A stretch of 64,000 nucleotides of DNA from Bactericera cockerelli (lineage: Eukaryota; Arthropoda; Insecta; Hemiptera; Triozidae). How positions within the stretch are numbered: the stretch's first letter is position 1; every line of letters starts with the position of its first letter. Below are positions 34,405-45,398 of this stretch, one piece after another. The DNA lies in assembly GCA_024516035.1 (NCBI GenBank), contig CM044964.1, positions 18,481,084 through 18,545,083 of the forward strand. The letters are read 5' to 3'. A program made the translations under genes and the position numbers. Below the pieces are notes generated by a model, which saw only the letters and a list, made by a program, of their open reading frames with translations, was not told where the DNA came from and searched no databases.

Positions 34405-37400
34405 TTAGTAACATAATATTCCCATGTAAATGATACCAACCAAACACATTGTGAGCTCAGCATATTTCTTCAGGAGAAGTCCTGTATTTTTCTTTGAACT
34501 AGTTTCTACACTACTTTTTAAATTTTCCTTTCTCTCTTCGCTTACAAATTGTTTATCAAATAAATTATTCGGCTTTTGGCTATCTCTTTCACCTTGATTA
34601 GTTGATGTTTCTTTTTCATCTTCACTATCATCATCGTCAAACTTTGGTAAAAAATTTGTTAATCCCAGATCATTTTTCAATTTATTTTCAAAAGTTTTTC
34701 TTAAATTCTTATCTTTTGCAAGTTTTTCCCGCATAAATTTTTGGACTCGCTCGTCTTTTTGTAACCTTTCTTGGATGAACTTCTGCATCTTCGGATCCTT
34801 TTGTAATTTTTCTTTTAGAAATTGTTGTAGTTTTGTGTCTTTTTGTATTTTCTTGTGTAACATTCTTACCAGAGGTGATTCTTTCTCAAGTTCTTTTTCT
34901 AAATCAAATGGCATGATTTCAGGTTCACTTGATACTTTTATACTGGAAGGTTTGGACGATATGATTTCACTTTGCGTTTCAATCTTCGTCGAAACATTTT
35001 TTCTTTTATTTTTCTCTTCAAACTTTGACTTGGTGTTAACGTCCTTTATCAAATCAGTTCTCTTCTTCCGAATACTCCAAAATTCCTCTCCTAGTAATTC
35101 TTTTAATAACACACTAGGTCTTTCGTGTTGATATACATTTTTACTGAAATGAACTACTGTTACCTTTTCATCATCGTTATTTATATCTTGATCAGAGGTA
35201 GACATTTTTTCTTCACTTTCGCATGATTTGTGCTCTAATATTTTACATTCTTCTTTTCTAACTTCAATTGTATCGAATGGACTCTTTCCAAACAACATTT
35301 CACCCATTTGAAGAATTCCTTTCATATTTTCTTCATTTTCAAAAATATTTTGAATATTCGGAAATGTACTTTCCCCTTTGTTAGACAAAACTTTCTCAAA
35401 CATTTCACCCATATTCTCAAATAAATTTCCATTTGATTGATTTTCGTCTTCTTTACTCTTTGAAGAAAACTGTTGCATTAAGACTTGTTGTAAATTTTGT
35501 AATAGATCATCATTATTTCCCGTTAAACTAGAAAGCACATGAGAATTTTTATCTGCATCCGAGCTTACAGGTGAGAAGTTATTTAACATTTGACTCATTA
35601 TATTTTTAAAGCTACCTAGTTCATCTGCTTGTAATTCGCTCCCGCCTGATTGTTTGTCATGTACGTTATTTTGATTAAACAAAGCTCCAAAATCATTTGA
35701 CATATTTTGCATCATCATAGAAAGTGGTATCATTTTTGTGCTCCCAGAATCTACGAGACCACTTGTGGGGTTCATATTTTCTCCTTGCTTCTGGTTCAAC
35801 CCTGGACTCTCCAGTAAACTTGTATAATCCTTCAAGAAACCTCCAACAGGATTTTTATTTTCAGAATCAGAATTTGCCACAGTATTGTCAGATTGTCTTT
35901 TTTTGTTCAGCATCTTTTTTCCCTGCAATAAATTTGTAAAAAGTTCATTCACACTTTCAGGGTTAAACTCAATATAATCATCAGGAACTAAATTTTCTTT
36001 GCTTTCTAATAAGTTTATATCATCTTTATTGAACTCACCTGTTCCATCTGATTTATTTTCGTCCTTTTCGTTTTCTACCTCTTGAAATTGATCTGATGTT
36101 CGTTGATTTTTCGTCTTTAAAGTTTTATTTTCTTTTTCTTGTGTTTCTAATGGTTCTTTCACATGTTGTAACTTATCATAGTCGATTTCCATGACAATAT
36201 TTGATTTACTTTCATATGCATTTGTTATGTTTGGTTTTTTAAATCTTTGATATTCAATCCGTTCTTCACTGACTTCAACTTTGCTGGTACTTCCTTCGAC
36301 ACATTTCTTTTCTTTTCTCAAAACTTTGTTTAGAATTGTTTTGAATTTATTTGTTTTGATTTCTATTTTCTCTATTTTGATTTCTTTGTTCGTATCCTTT
36401 TTTATTAGATTATCCAAAAGTTCTGGTATGCTTTCTTCTCGTACAAATCTTTTTATTTTTTGCTGATTTTTCTTATCCTCTTTCTCACTGTCGCTGTGGA
36501 TGGTCTGTTCTACTTCTTTCTTATCTTCCTCGGAGGGTTCTGAAACGCTGTCTTTCACAAGTGGGTCATCAGTCTTTTCGCTTGAATCATTGTTTTCTTG
36601 ACTAAAAATATTTTCTTTTGGAATTTTTTCTTCGTGCTTCATACATTCCAAGACATCATCCGAACTCTTGATAATAATATTCGAGGTTTTTTCTTCAACT
36701 GAATTTGACAATTCTATTCCAGAGTCAAGAAATTGATTATTACTGCACTCAACTACCTTGGCTTCCCTCTCTTTTACACTATTGTTTTTCATTTGCTTTA
36801 AGTTTTGAATTGTTTCTTGGAATCCACCATTTTGCATCATACCGGCTACCATATTATTTACACCCATCAAAATAGAAGGATCCATGCTTGCTACCATTTG
36901 AGTCATACTGCTCATCAAATTTGGATCAATGTGTCGGGCCATTTCATTCATTTGACTAAACATATCCGGTATCTGGATGTCCCTGGGATGTTCTAAATCA
37001 TTGTGGTTTTCTTCTTCTTTACCCATTATATTTTTTTTAATCTCTTTAGCAGGATTACCAGATGTACCTGTATTACTTAAAATTCCTCCAAACATATTTT
37101 GTAAAAACTCATTAGGATTTGCAGGCTTGTTTCCTTCATTTTTGCTCCCTTCAAACATTTTGTTCATCATTTCAAATGGCTTCATTGGTGAATGGTCTTG
37201 CTTACTTTCACCAACAATCATACTCTTCAATATATCTTGTGGATTGAAAGCCTGACTTTGGTTTGACCCAAACATGTTTTTTAATAGTTCGTTTGGATTG
37301 AATGCCGTCTCATCAAGACTATCTTTTTTAGCAAACATGCTTTTCATCATAATATTTGGGTCAAATGGTAGTGGAACATGACCTTGTGGTTCATTCAATT

Positions 37401-38220
37401 TAAATCCCATTCCAATATTTGCAAACATATTTTCAAAGGACAGACTATTTTCATCAAGTTTCGCATTTCCAATATTTTCTTGAATAAATTGACTTTTATC
37501 TGCTACATTATCTTTCATGGAGTTTAGATGACTATTATTTACATTGTTTTCTCTTCTTGCTTCAAAGTTTTCCTCGTGTGAATCCAAAGAAGAAGTAATT
37601 TCTGATAACTCCTTCTGAACATCAATATCTATTTTAAAATCACCCATATTGATATTACTGATATGATGTTGAATGTGATGAGAACATGTAGGGGCATCAT
37701 TTCCATGATACTGGTAACAGTTCGAAGTTGGTCTCTCGTGTTCCTGTGAACCATTGTTATTAGTTTGAGGCGAAACGGGATTTTTTGCTTGGGAATTTGT
37801 TTTGTGTTTGGTATCCACTCCATTATACTTTGAATGATCATCGATTGAATCTCCATCTTCCAAATGACCATTCATAGATGGTATTACACTTTCAATGTGT
37901 TGTTTAGTTTTTTGTTTATTCTTCTTTTTGTTTTTCTTATTATTTCCATTAGCTTCAGGAAGATTTTCAACTTTTAAATCGACATCATGTGAGTTTTCAA
38001 AGCTTTTTACTGAACTTAAGTTTTGACTAGACTCCTCCTGAACTCCATTGACTTTATCTTTGTTTTGTTCAATAGTATTTTGAAGTTTTTTGATTTGCTC
38101 AGCAGTTGGTCTCTTGTTCTGGTTTCTTTTCTTGCTCTTCTTTTTGTGATCTTCCATTATTCTAATAGCCGAAGGAGAACCCTGTAAAGAATTAAGAGAC
38201 ACTGGAATATTGTTTGACAT
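34405..38220 (-). CDS. unrecognised 1271-residue intronless protein, repeat-rich, C-terminal membrane anchor
   Basis: One uninterrupted frame with start ATG at 38220-38218 (AACATG TCAAAC) and stop before 34405. The frame is open upstream but has no ATG there. The N-terminus carries basic KKKSKKRNQNKR, as in a nuclear or RNA-binding signal. Then come acidic, Asn/Lys/Glu-rich stretches. A middle region repeats a FNPNELLKNMFG-like unit four times. A second region (about 35300-35950) has LFTNLLQGKK-like short motifs. Near the C-terminus five 13-residue repeats of the form KDxKxQKFxxExLQ occur (34660-34880). The last about 20 residues, AELTMCLVGIIYMGILCY, are hydrophobic and look like a tail anchor facing the cytosol. 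A polyadenylation signal (AATAAA on this strand) lies near 33980. No known domain was recognised. Confidence 0.75.
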   Translation of the reverse strand: MSNNIPVSLNSLQGSPSAIRIMEDHKKKSKKRNQNKRPTAEQIKKLQNTIEQNKDKVNGVQEESSQNLSSVKSFENSHDVDLKVENLPEANGNNKKNKKKNKQKTKQHIESVIPSMNGHLEDGDSIDDHSKYNGVDTKHKTNSQAKNPVSPQTNNNGSQEHERPTSNCYQYHGNDAPTCSHHIQHHISNINMGDFKIDIDVQKELSEITSSLDSHEENFEARRENNVNNSHLNSMKDNVADKSQFIQENIGNAKLDENSLSFENMFANIGMGFKLNEPQGHVPLPFDPNIMMKSMFAKKDSLDETAFNPNELLKNMFGSNQSQAFNPQDILKSMIVGESKQDHSPMKPFEMMNKMFEGSKNEGNKPANPNEFLQNMFGGILSNTGTSGNPAKEIKKNIMGKEEENHNDLEHPRDIQIPDMFSQMNEMARHIDPNLMSSMTQMVASMDPSILMGVNNMVAGMMQNGGFQETIQNLKQMKNNSVKEREAKVVECSNNQFLDSGIELSNSVEEKTSNIIIKSSDDVLECMKHEEKIPKENIFSQENNDSSEKTDDPLVKDSVSEPSEEDKKEVEQTIHSDSEKEDKKNQQKIKRFVREESIPELLDNLIKKDTNKEIKIEKIEIKTNKFKTILNKVLRKEKKCVEGSTSKVEVSEERIEYQRFKKPNITNAYESKSNIVMEIDYDKLQHVKEPLETQEKENKTLKTKNQRTSDQFQEVENEKDENKSDGTGEFNKDDINLLESKENLVPDDYIEFNPESVNELFTNLLQGKKMLNKKRQSDNTVANSDSENKNPVGGFLKDYTSLLESPGLNQKQGENMNPTSGLVDSGSTKMIPLSMMMQNMSNDFGALFNQNNVHDKQSGGSELQADELGSFKNIMSQMLNNFSPVSSDADKNSHVLSSLTGNNDDLLQNLQQVLMQQFSSKSKEDENQSNGNLFENMGEMFEKVLSNKGESTFPNIQNIFENEENMKGILQMGEMLFGKSPFDTIEVRKEECKILEHKSCESEEKMSTSDQDINNDDEKVTVVHFSKNVYQHERPSVLLKELLGEEFWSIRKKRTDLIKDVNTKSKFEEKNKRKNVSTKIETQSEIISSKPSSIKVSSEPEIMPFDLEKELEKESPLVRMLHKKIQKDTKLQQFLKEKLQKDPKMQKFIQERLQKDERVQKFMREKLAKDKNLRKTFENKLKNDLGLTNFLPKFDDDDSEDEKETSTNQGERDSQKPNNLFDKQFVSEERKENLKSSVETSSKKNTGLLLKKYAELTMCLVGIIYMGILCY

Positions 38221-38390
38221 GTTTATGGTGAAATAGTTTATTTTTATAACTTCGAATATCAAGAATACTCGGAAATCCAGCAAAAAAAAAAAAAATTGTT
38301 TTCACCTTTGATGTTATTTTACTACTTTGGTCTTCCTGCTTTATTTTTTGAAAGCTCTTTTTTTCTTGTGTATATTTCTGTAGTTAATTT

Positions 38391-39095
38391 TACTTCCGAG
38401 AAATTTCTAAGATTAGAAATCGGAAGTATTGTGTTCGTTTTTGTAAAAAAAAATATTTTTTTGCTCCGATTTCAATTTTTTTCATATTTCTGGACGTTTC
38501 ATAACCTACTGAGTAAATTTGGTTTTGTGTCCGTCTGTCGGTCTGTCTGTTAAAACAATTCCTTGTAACGCGCAAATCTCGAAAACTACTCGACCGATTT
38601 TGATGAAATTTTGCACACATCTAGGAGACATTCTGCAGATGGTCCCATTTTAAATTTATCGAATTCATACTAGCGGTTCTGGGTGAAAGAGACCATGCGC
38701 CTGACCACTAACTTTTTACTTAAACGCTTATATCTCGTGAACGGTACACCCGATTTCGATGAAATTTTGTATGTATATGCATGTTATTGTTTTACATAGA
38801 CTATTTATATTTATTTTTTAATTAATTATAATTTGACTCTGATATTTCAGAAAATCCGAAATTTCGGACAAAAAAGTAAAAAAATAAGGACCACGACTTG
38901 CCGATACAGAATTTTTTGTGGAATTTAGAATGTAGAAAAAACGATATTCTACCATATAAAACAAATTTGAAGAAAATCGGTTGAGCCGTTTTGGAGATAC
39001 AAGTAATTTTTATTTAAATCTCAAAATTGGCACGTGTTTACAATGTGAAGCAATCACGAGGAAGTATTGTGTCTATAATTGGCAGTGTTTTTTTC
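38391..39095 (-). repeat. ~0.7-kb interspersed repeat with terminal hairpin, copy 1
   Basis: It runs from ttacttccgagaaatttc to ttggcagtgttttttt and is non-coding. One end holds a nested hairpin: outer CTTCCGA/TCGGAAG, inner TTTCTAATATTAGAAA in the best copies. Relatives in this window lie at 19525-20249, 39843-40490, and in pieces at 7545-7615, 8300-8620, 25375-25420 and 61320-61436. No terminal inverted repeat or open frame is seen, so the class is not settled. Confidence 0.85.
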
Positions 39096-39842
39096 AATGC
39101 GTGAATGTGTTCTCTTGGATTTTTCAAGTATAAATTTCATTTCATAGTTTGAAAGATTTTAGCTTTAACAGTTACTCTGAAAAGAAAGAATGATAATACC
39201 AAAAATTAGTAATAAAAAAATGAAGAATAAAACTCACCTTTCTACTGGGTTTCTTGCTTATAATACAGTTAAAAACCTGTCTTCACAATTATTAGAAGGA
39301 ATTATCAATACACCATTGCTACGGGTGAGGTTTGCACGAAGCAAAGGCTAAATACGAAAAGGCTTAATAGCTCTTGTTCAACAGTTAACAGCGTTGAGAC
39401 CTTATTTTCACTCAATCACTGATGTTGCTTAGTGATAACAAAGTCAGTCAGTGAAGAATATAGAAAGAAAATAATTATTTAATTTAATAACCTGTGAAAT
39501 CCAATGAGACATCTCCGAGGATGATTCCGCCTGAAAGGACAAGCGACTATATTTTATCAAACAACGTTCTTTATTCTGCTAGTCATAAATTAAATATAAA
39601 CTAGTTGATCATTTGATCAAACTGATCAGAGTTCACTTCTGAGTTCACATATGGAAAGAAATCTTCATGTAATAAACCTTGTTGTAAAATACATCTATAA
39701 AAAAATTGTTAAAAAAAAAAAAAAAAATCTTCATGTAACAATCAGATTTCAAATAATAAAGAACTTAATGAAACGGTCCATATTTTTTACCTATTTCTTA
39801 GCCAAGTTCAACGTTGATTGAAATGGTATCATTAAAAAAAAC

Positions 39843-40490
39843 ACTGCCAATTGTGGACACAGTACTTCCTCGTGATTTTTTCACATTGTATACACGTGTC
39901 AATTTTGAGATTTTATACTGAATCACTTGTATCTCCAAAAGCGCCTGACCGATTTTCTTTAAATTTGTTTTATGTGGTAGAATACTATTTTTCCTATATT
40001 CTAGACTTTATAAAAAATTCTGTATCGGCAAGTGTTTGACCTTATTTTTTGACTTTTTTGTCAAAAATTTCGGATTTTCTCAAATATCAGAGTTTAATTA
40101 TATTTGATTAAAAAAATAAGTATAAATACCATATGTAAAACAATAATATGCATATACATACAAAATTTCATCAAAATTGGGTGTACCATTCACGAGATAT
40201 AAGCGTTTAAGTAAAAAGTTAGTGGTCAGGTGCATGGTCTCTTTCACCCAGAACCGCTGGTACGAATTCGATGAATTTAAAATGGGACCATCTACAGAAC
40301 GTCTCCTGTATGTGTGCAAAATTTCATCAAAATCTGTCGAGTAGTTTCCGAGATTTGCGCGTTACAAGGAACCGTTTTAACAGACCGACAGACGAACACA
40401 AAACCAAAGTTGCTCAGGAGGTTATGAAACGTCCAGAAATATGAAAAACACAGTACTTCCGATTTCTAATATTAGAAATTTCTCGGAAGT
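39843..40490 (+). repeat. ~0.7-kb interspersed repeat, copy 2
   Basis: It is in the opposite orientation to the copy 750 bp to its left, from acactgccaattgtgg to the hairpin end ctcggaagtaa. It matches copy 1 over nearly its whole length, with small deletions around the gaccgacagacc stretch. Confidence 0.85.
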
Positions 40491-40640
40491 AATAGACAAT
40501 AAATTTTGATAAGCATAAATGAAATATCGTTTGAAAATTTTAGCTCGATTGGACAAAATTTAAAGCTTTTATCGCATTTTGACCATTTTGAATACTACAT
40601 TTTGACCCATTTCTTAGCCTCGCTCGATATTGCTTGATAC

Positions 40641-42255
40641 ACTTGCGAGCAATGAAACTAGGACACTTGAAAATTCCAAGTTTTAAACTCTCCGATAATA
40701 TTCTCCTGAAACATATTGATTTCAAAGGTAATTCTGTTTTCTTTTATTTATAGAAAAAATTAGGAAGATTGGACAACTTATTTTAAAGTAAAAGGGTGGA
40801 ATGTAAAAAATTTCAAAAAAAAGGATACATTTGGGTTTAACAAAGTCATTATAAACATTTTATTTTTTACAAATTTATTACATTTTCAAGGTTTTCAGTA
40901 GTTTGTGTTCCCCCCCCCTGGCCCTAATTACTGCTTCCAGTCGGTTTTTCATTGAAAAGATCAGATTTTTACCAACATCTTGAGGTAAATAATTGTCCCA
41001 CTCCTCCCTTAGTGCCATTTTGAGCTCCACTGTGGTCGCAGGAGACGGATTTTTAGCTCGGACTTTTCTCTTTAGAATATCCCATAAATGTTCAATGGGA
41101 TTTAGATCCGGACTGTTTGCAGGCCAGACCAAATTATCAATTCCAACATCCTCTAGGTAACTAGTGACAGTGATTGCCTTGTGCGGTCGGGCGTTGTCAT
41201 GCATGAGGACAAATTCTTCTACATAAAATGCAGCAAAAGGTATCACCTGGTCTTCTAGCACTTCCTCTATGTACCTTTCTGCCGTCAAACTTTGTCCACA
41301 ATTGATGAAAACAATGTCCGATTTAACTTCTGATGTAATTCCACCCCAGAACATACAGGAACCACCACCAAATGGCACAGTTTCCTTGATACAGCATTGA
41401 GCAAACCGCTCCCCAGGTCTTCGGTATACTCTTTCTCGCCTGTCATTCACATACAAGCATGCCCGGCTCTCATCCGTAAACAATACATGGCTCCATTCCT
41501 CATGGGTCCAATTGACATGTTGGAGTGCGAAGTCCAGGCGTGCTTGTCGGTGATGTGGGGCCAGCCTTAGGCCTGTAGCAGCTCTTTTGAGGGTCAAGTT
41601 TTTCTTTTTCAGTCTTCTCCTAACTGTCTACTCGCTAACAGGTACATCCCGTGTCCTCTGCAGCTCGTGCTGGACACCAACTGCGGAAATGTGACGATTT
41701 CTCAGAGAGGTCATCATGATGAATCGGTCATCTCGAGCTGTTGTTTTGCGGGTGCGACCTGATCCTGGTCTGCGATTGAAGCTATTGGTCTCCCTGTACC
41801 TCTTAAACAGTCTGCTGACTGTAGCTTTGCTGATGTTGAGCTGATTTGCAACATTTCTCACTGATAAACCACTTTCAAGCAAAGCCACTTGAAGCTACTT
41901 CAGGAGCTGTGTCCATTTTCACAGAACAAAATATGATAATGATATGATGTAGAGAAATCATCATTTGAATAGCAAAAGAAAGAAAAATACTGGCCAAAAT
42001 TGTTTAAAATGAATTTTTTACGTATTCAACAGATTTTAAAAAAAGGGTACCTTCTTGTTTATTTGGAGTTGTCTGTCTAAAATTACCATAGCTCGGTAAA
42101 AATAAAGCCGATTCGAACGAAACAAACTGTGTTTGAGAGATGAAAAAAATTACTTTTCAGTAAGGTATAACACTGGGCCTCAAAAGCATGCATCGCGTCA
42201 CAGCGATAGTAGAATTTAGAAGGAGACAAGTGTCCTAGTTTCATTGCTCGCAAGT
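40641..42255 (-). mobile_element. Tc1-like transposon with perfect 29-bp terminal inverted repeats
   Basis: The left end acttgcgagcaatgaaac (40641-40669) is the exact complement of the right end (42227-42255, ending tttcattgctcgcaagt). TA stands beside both ends (40638-40639; 42255-42256 overlap). It is about 1.6 kb, as usual for Tc1. It carries a DD34E transposase on the minus strand with one in-frame stop. Confidence 0.93.
40878..41888 (-). pseudogene. Tc1-type DD34E transposase, one in-frame stop
   Basis: Two parts lie in the same frame, 41888-41628 and 41597-40878, split by TAG at about 41627. The N-terminal part has helix-turn-helix sequence VRNVANQLNISKATVSRLFK and RRPGSGRTRK. The C-terminal part has LFTDES, HDNARPHK and SPDLNPIEHLWD, with 34 residues between the second D and the E. 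Upstream of 41888 the likely start (ATGGACACAGC) is in another frame, so a second lesion is probable. All three catalytic residues are intact. Confidence 0.9.
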
Positions 42256-42330
42256 AATGTGGTTCAAACTATACAAAAAAATTCACTTCGATTGGATAAA
42301 AATTACAATTTTTATCGCGTTACAAACATA

Positions 42331-43609
42331 CGAGGGCGGATCAAGAAGTACCCGTGTTTGAAAAAAGAGTGCGAGATACTTACATTTTTGGGTTCTATTT
42401 TTCGACGTAGTCTCCTTTCAAGGCTACACACTTCTTCCAGCGATCCTGCCACTTTTTTAGCCCTTCCAAAAAGTAGCTCCCTTCGAACTCCTCAAAATAG
42501 CCCTTTGTCTGGCTTATGACGTCATCATTTGAGCTGAACCTCTTTCCACCGAGCCAAACTTTCAAGTTAGGAAACAAAAAATAATCGCAGGGGGCTAGGT
42601 CAGGTGAGTAAGGTGGGTGTGGCAATAATTCGTATCCAAGTTGATGGATTTTAGCAGCAACAATTCCAGATGAGTGAGCTGGTGCATTGTCATGGTGAAA
42701 CAAGACTTTCTTTCTCGCCAAATGGGGGCGTGTCTCCTTCAATTTTGCATCAAATCGTGTCAATAACTCACTATAATATGCAGCAGTTATTGTTTTTCCT
42801 TTTTCCAAGAAGTCAATCAGAATAATTCCCTTTGCATCCCAAAAAACGGTAGCCATGACTTTTCCGGCCGATTGGACCGATTTCGACTTCTTTGGAGCAG
42901 ATTCTCCAACCAAAGTCCATTCTTTTGACTGCTGTTTGGTTTCTGGGGTATAGTGATGTATCCAGGTTTGATCAACGGTCACAACTCGACGCAAAAAATC
43001 ATCTGGATTGCGATTGAAGAGTTCTAAACTAGCCTTTGAACAATTCAGCCGAATTCGTTTGTTGTCAATTGTGAGCAATCGCGGCACCCATAGTTTTCTC
43101 ATGCCCAGCTTATCATGAAGGATTTTAAAAACAGTTCCATATGAAATGCCCACACTCTCAGCTACTTCACGCACTTTTGTTCGGCGATCTTTGAGAATCA
43201 TATCATGCACTATTTCCACGATTCCTCGGTACACACGTCTTCTGGGCGTCCTGGGCGGTCCTCGTCAAAAATGCTTGTGCGCCCTCGTTTAAATTCATTA
43301 AACCAAAAGCAAACAGTGGTCATAGAAGGTGAAGAGCTCCCGTACACAGCAACTTTAATTTTATCTCATCACATTTTTTCCCGTCCAAAAAAAGGAATCG
43401 AATAACTGCTCGGTACTGTTCTTTTTCCATATCACTCAACTATACGCAACACAACAACTTCAAGTGACCGATAAATGAAAACTAAGAGAGTAATCAGTTT
43501 CAAACTTTGGATGTGGTCATTTGAGATGTCGTTCCATCAACAAGTATCAACAAGTTTCACCAATGATGTAACATGTCCCTAAACACGGGTACTTATTGAT
43601 CTACCTACG
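42331..43609 (-). mobile_element. mariner transposon with TA duplication
   Basis: The left end cgagggcggatcaagaagta and right end (complement) cgtaggtagatcaataagta form imperfect inverted repeats that share aagtacccgtgttt. TA flanks both ends (42329-42330; 43610-43611). At 1279 bp it is of normal mariner length. It begins 75 bp from the end of the Tc1-like element. Confidence 0.92.
42395..43430 (-). pseudogene. mariner DD34D transposase, frameshifted N-terminus
   Basis: From 43234 the frame runs to the stop at 42395: DRRTKVREVAESVGIS, VTVDQTWIHHYTPETK, HHDNAPAHSS and PPYSPDLAPCDYFLFP, with 34 residues between the second and third D. Upstream, ATG at about 43430 begins MEKEQYRAVIRFLFLDGKK, then another frame carries FNEFKRGRTSIFDEDRPGR. 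So at least two frameshifts (near 43370 and 43215) break the N-terminus, while the catalytic part is clean. Confidence 0.9.
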
Positions 43610-45398
43610 TACTGACAGATATACTGACATACATACGTAGAGAGATGGAAATGGACAAGTGCTGCTTGTGTTAAAGGTAGAAATCACTTAATTACTTTTC
43701 GTTCGCAACAAGCTTAGTAACCCCAAGTTTTACACATACATCTTCGCCTCTGTTTTATTTATACTCCATACTAATGCATTAATATTATGTCAACACATTA
43801 CCGACATTATAATCATGAGTCATACATAGGAGGTTTTGGCTGTTCCAAAATGTTACAATGCATTTGTATAGAAATGTCAAATTCTTGGACACTTTGTTCC
43901 TTGTTGACATCGTTCCGTATTTCTAAGCATCAAGAACATCTTGGCTGTCATCTTGGCTGTCAGTTAGTCCAACATTGTCTTGGGCGCTGGATAGAGAGGA
44001 CTGGCTGTCACTACAAAGCGCAGCCTTTAGGACTGAGAATATCCTGATGAAAGACGTGTTGTGTTCAAGAAGACCTTTTTTTGAACGTCATCGTTGGTCA
44101 TCGATCCACCAAATACCAATAGTCCTCTTTCTCAAGATTGTAAATAAACTTCAATTAGGCATCGCGTTGCATTGTTATTGATATGTCTCTTTCTTTGTAT
44201 TGGCGTTCATCACACCTCGGCCGAGGTGTTTGATGTTATGATTGTTGTCATAACAACAGTTATGATGACAAAACTGTTAATGATTTAATTTAAAAGAACA
44301 AAACACTAGGTATACCAGGGTCACTCTTGTCGAGATTTATAAATCTTAAATATATGGCAAATGTTACCTTGCTTGTACGGTATTACCTAAGCACTTCCTT
44401 TATTATGGACCTAATAGGAGATCTTTGAAAAAGTAATGAGATTCCAAAAAAACTAAATCTATTTAAAAAAAAGGCGAAGTTCAAATCCCAAAAAGATCAG
44501 GTTATAAAAGCAAGGATAACAAATTACACTTGCTATGTTATTTATTTATTTTAACTTAGAATTCTGTCAGTCTGAATATATTTAACTTAAGATGTTATTA
44601 TTAAATTGTGGATCTGTTGGTACTCCTTATACCTTTGTATTCCTCATGAAACTATGCAGTTCTGGTACCTCTGTAATTTGCAGTCAGCTTCTTATAAATT
44701 ATAAGGAACTTTGTGCCCTTCTCTTTTTAGCTGAAAGTTTGAATTAAAAGCATACAGCTGAATCAGATGCTTATCTCAAGTTTCTATTTAATATGTTAAA
44801 GTGAAGTTTTGAATTCACTTCTGAATAGAGAAAGCAAATTAAGGTTTAATTAAGGGTAAGAATGCAAACCACAAATTGCGTTTTTGAGAGTTAGACAACT
44901 TAGTTCAAATGAATGAATGGAGAAGTTTATCTGAGAGAGGGATGTAGATTTGCTATTGAAATTATTTGAAGAGAAATTTGTAATATTTAGCGTTTTAAAT
45001 GCTGTTTGGGATCACGAAATGTGTGACTTATCAGAGCAAGTGAAAATGTCTTTTCTTATGAAATAGCTAGATAAACATTATAGCTTTATTTTAATTACAT
45101 ATAAAATACTTTATTTATGTCTGAGTGTCAAAAACAGCCCAAGGAGCCGAATTATAAAACAGAATTAAATTTCAGAAAAGCCAGAGTTAAGGAACTCGGG
45201 CTAAAGTGCTCTATGAATTGTTGAAACTCCCAGTAGAATTTGAGTCTCTCTGACTTAATTAAATGACCCCATTGTAAAACAGGATTATTTTATAATTGGG
45301 CCCAAAGACCACCACTGTTTATTCTCAGACAACAACACACTAATCATTCATGTAAAAATAAATATTGCTCTTTGAAAATAATAATGACTTAGCCACAA
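43610..45398. other. intergenic region, no gene seen
   Basis: AT-rich. It contains the palindromic repeat (44190-44257) and, at 45130-45310, aged sequence with a gccgaattataaaac / ggattattttataattgggc inverted pair. The frame at 43787-44047 has no support. Confidence 0.6.
44190..44257. repeat. second copy of the palindromic repeat end
   Basis: It has ctttctttgtattggcgttc, then acacctcggccgaggtgt (44212-44229) and tttgat. The palindrome here extends to atcacacc..ggtgtttgat. An X-box-like string follows at 44244. Confidence 0.8.

Noticed and set aside
38220..38283. N-terminal extension of the 1271-residue protein
   Set aside because: The 21 extra codons begin with a CTG, not an ATG; the first ATG is at 38220.
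43787..44181. Plus-strand frames with Cys/His residues
   Set aside because: No splice sites, start context or family; they lie in transposon-rich intergenic DNA.
44244..44257. Third X-box-like string
   Set aside because: It fits the pattern but lies beside a transposon-type palindrome with no ciliary gene near; it is kept only as a caution on the 16302 site.
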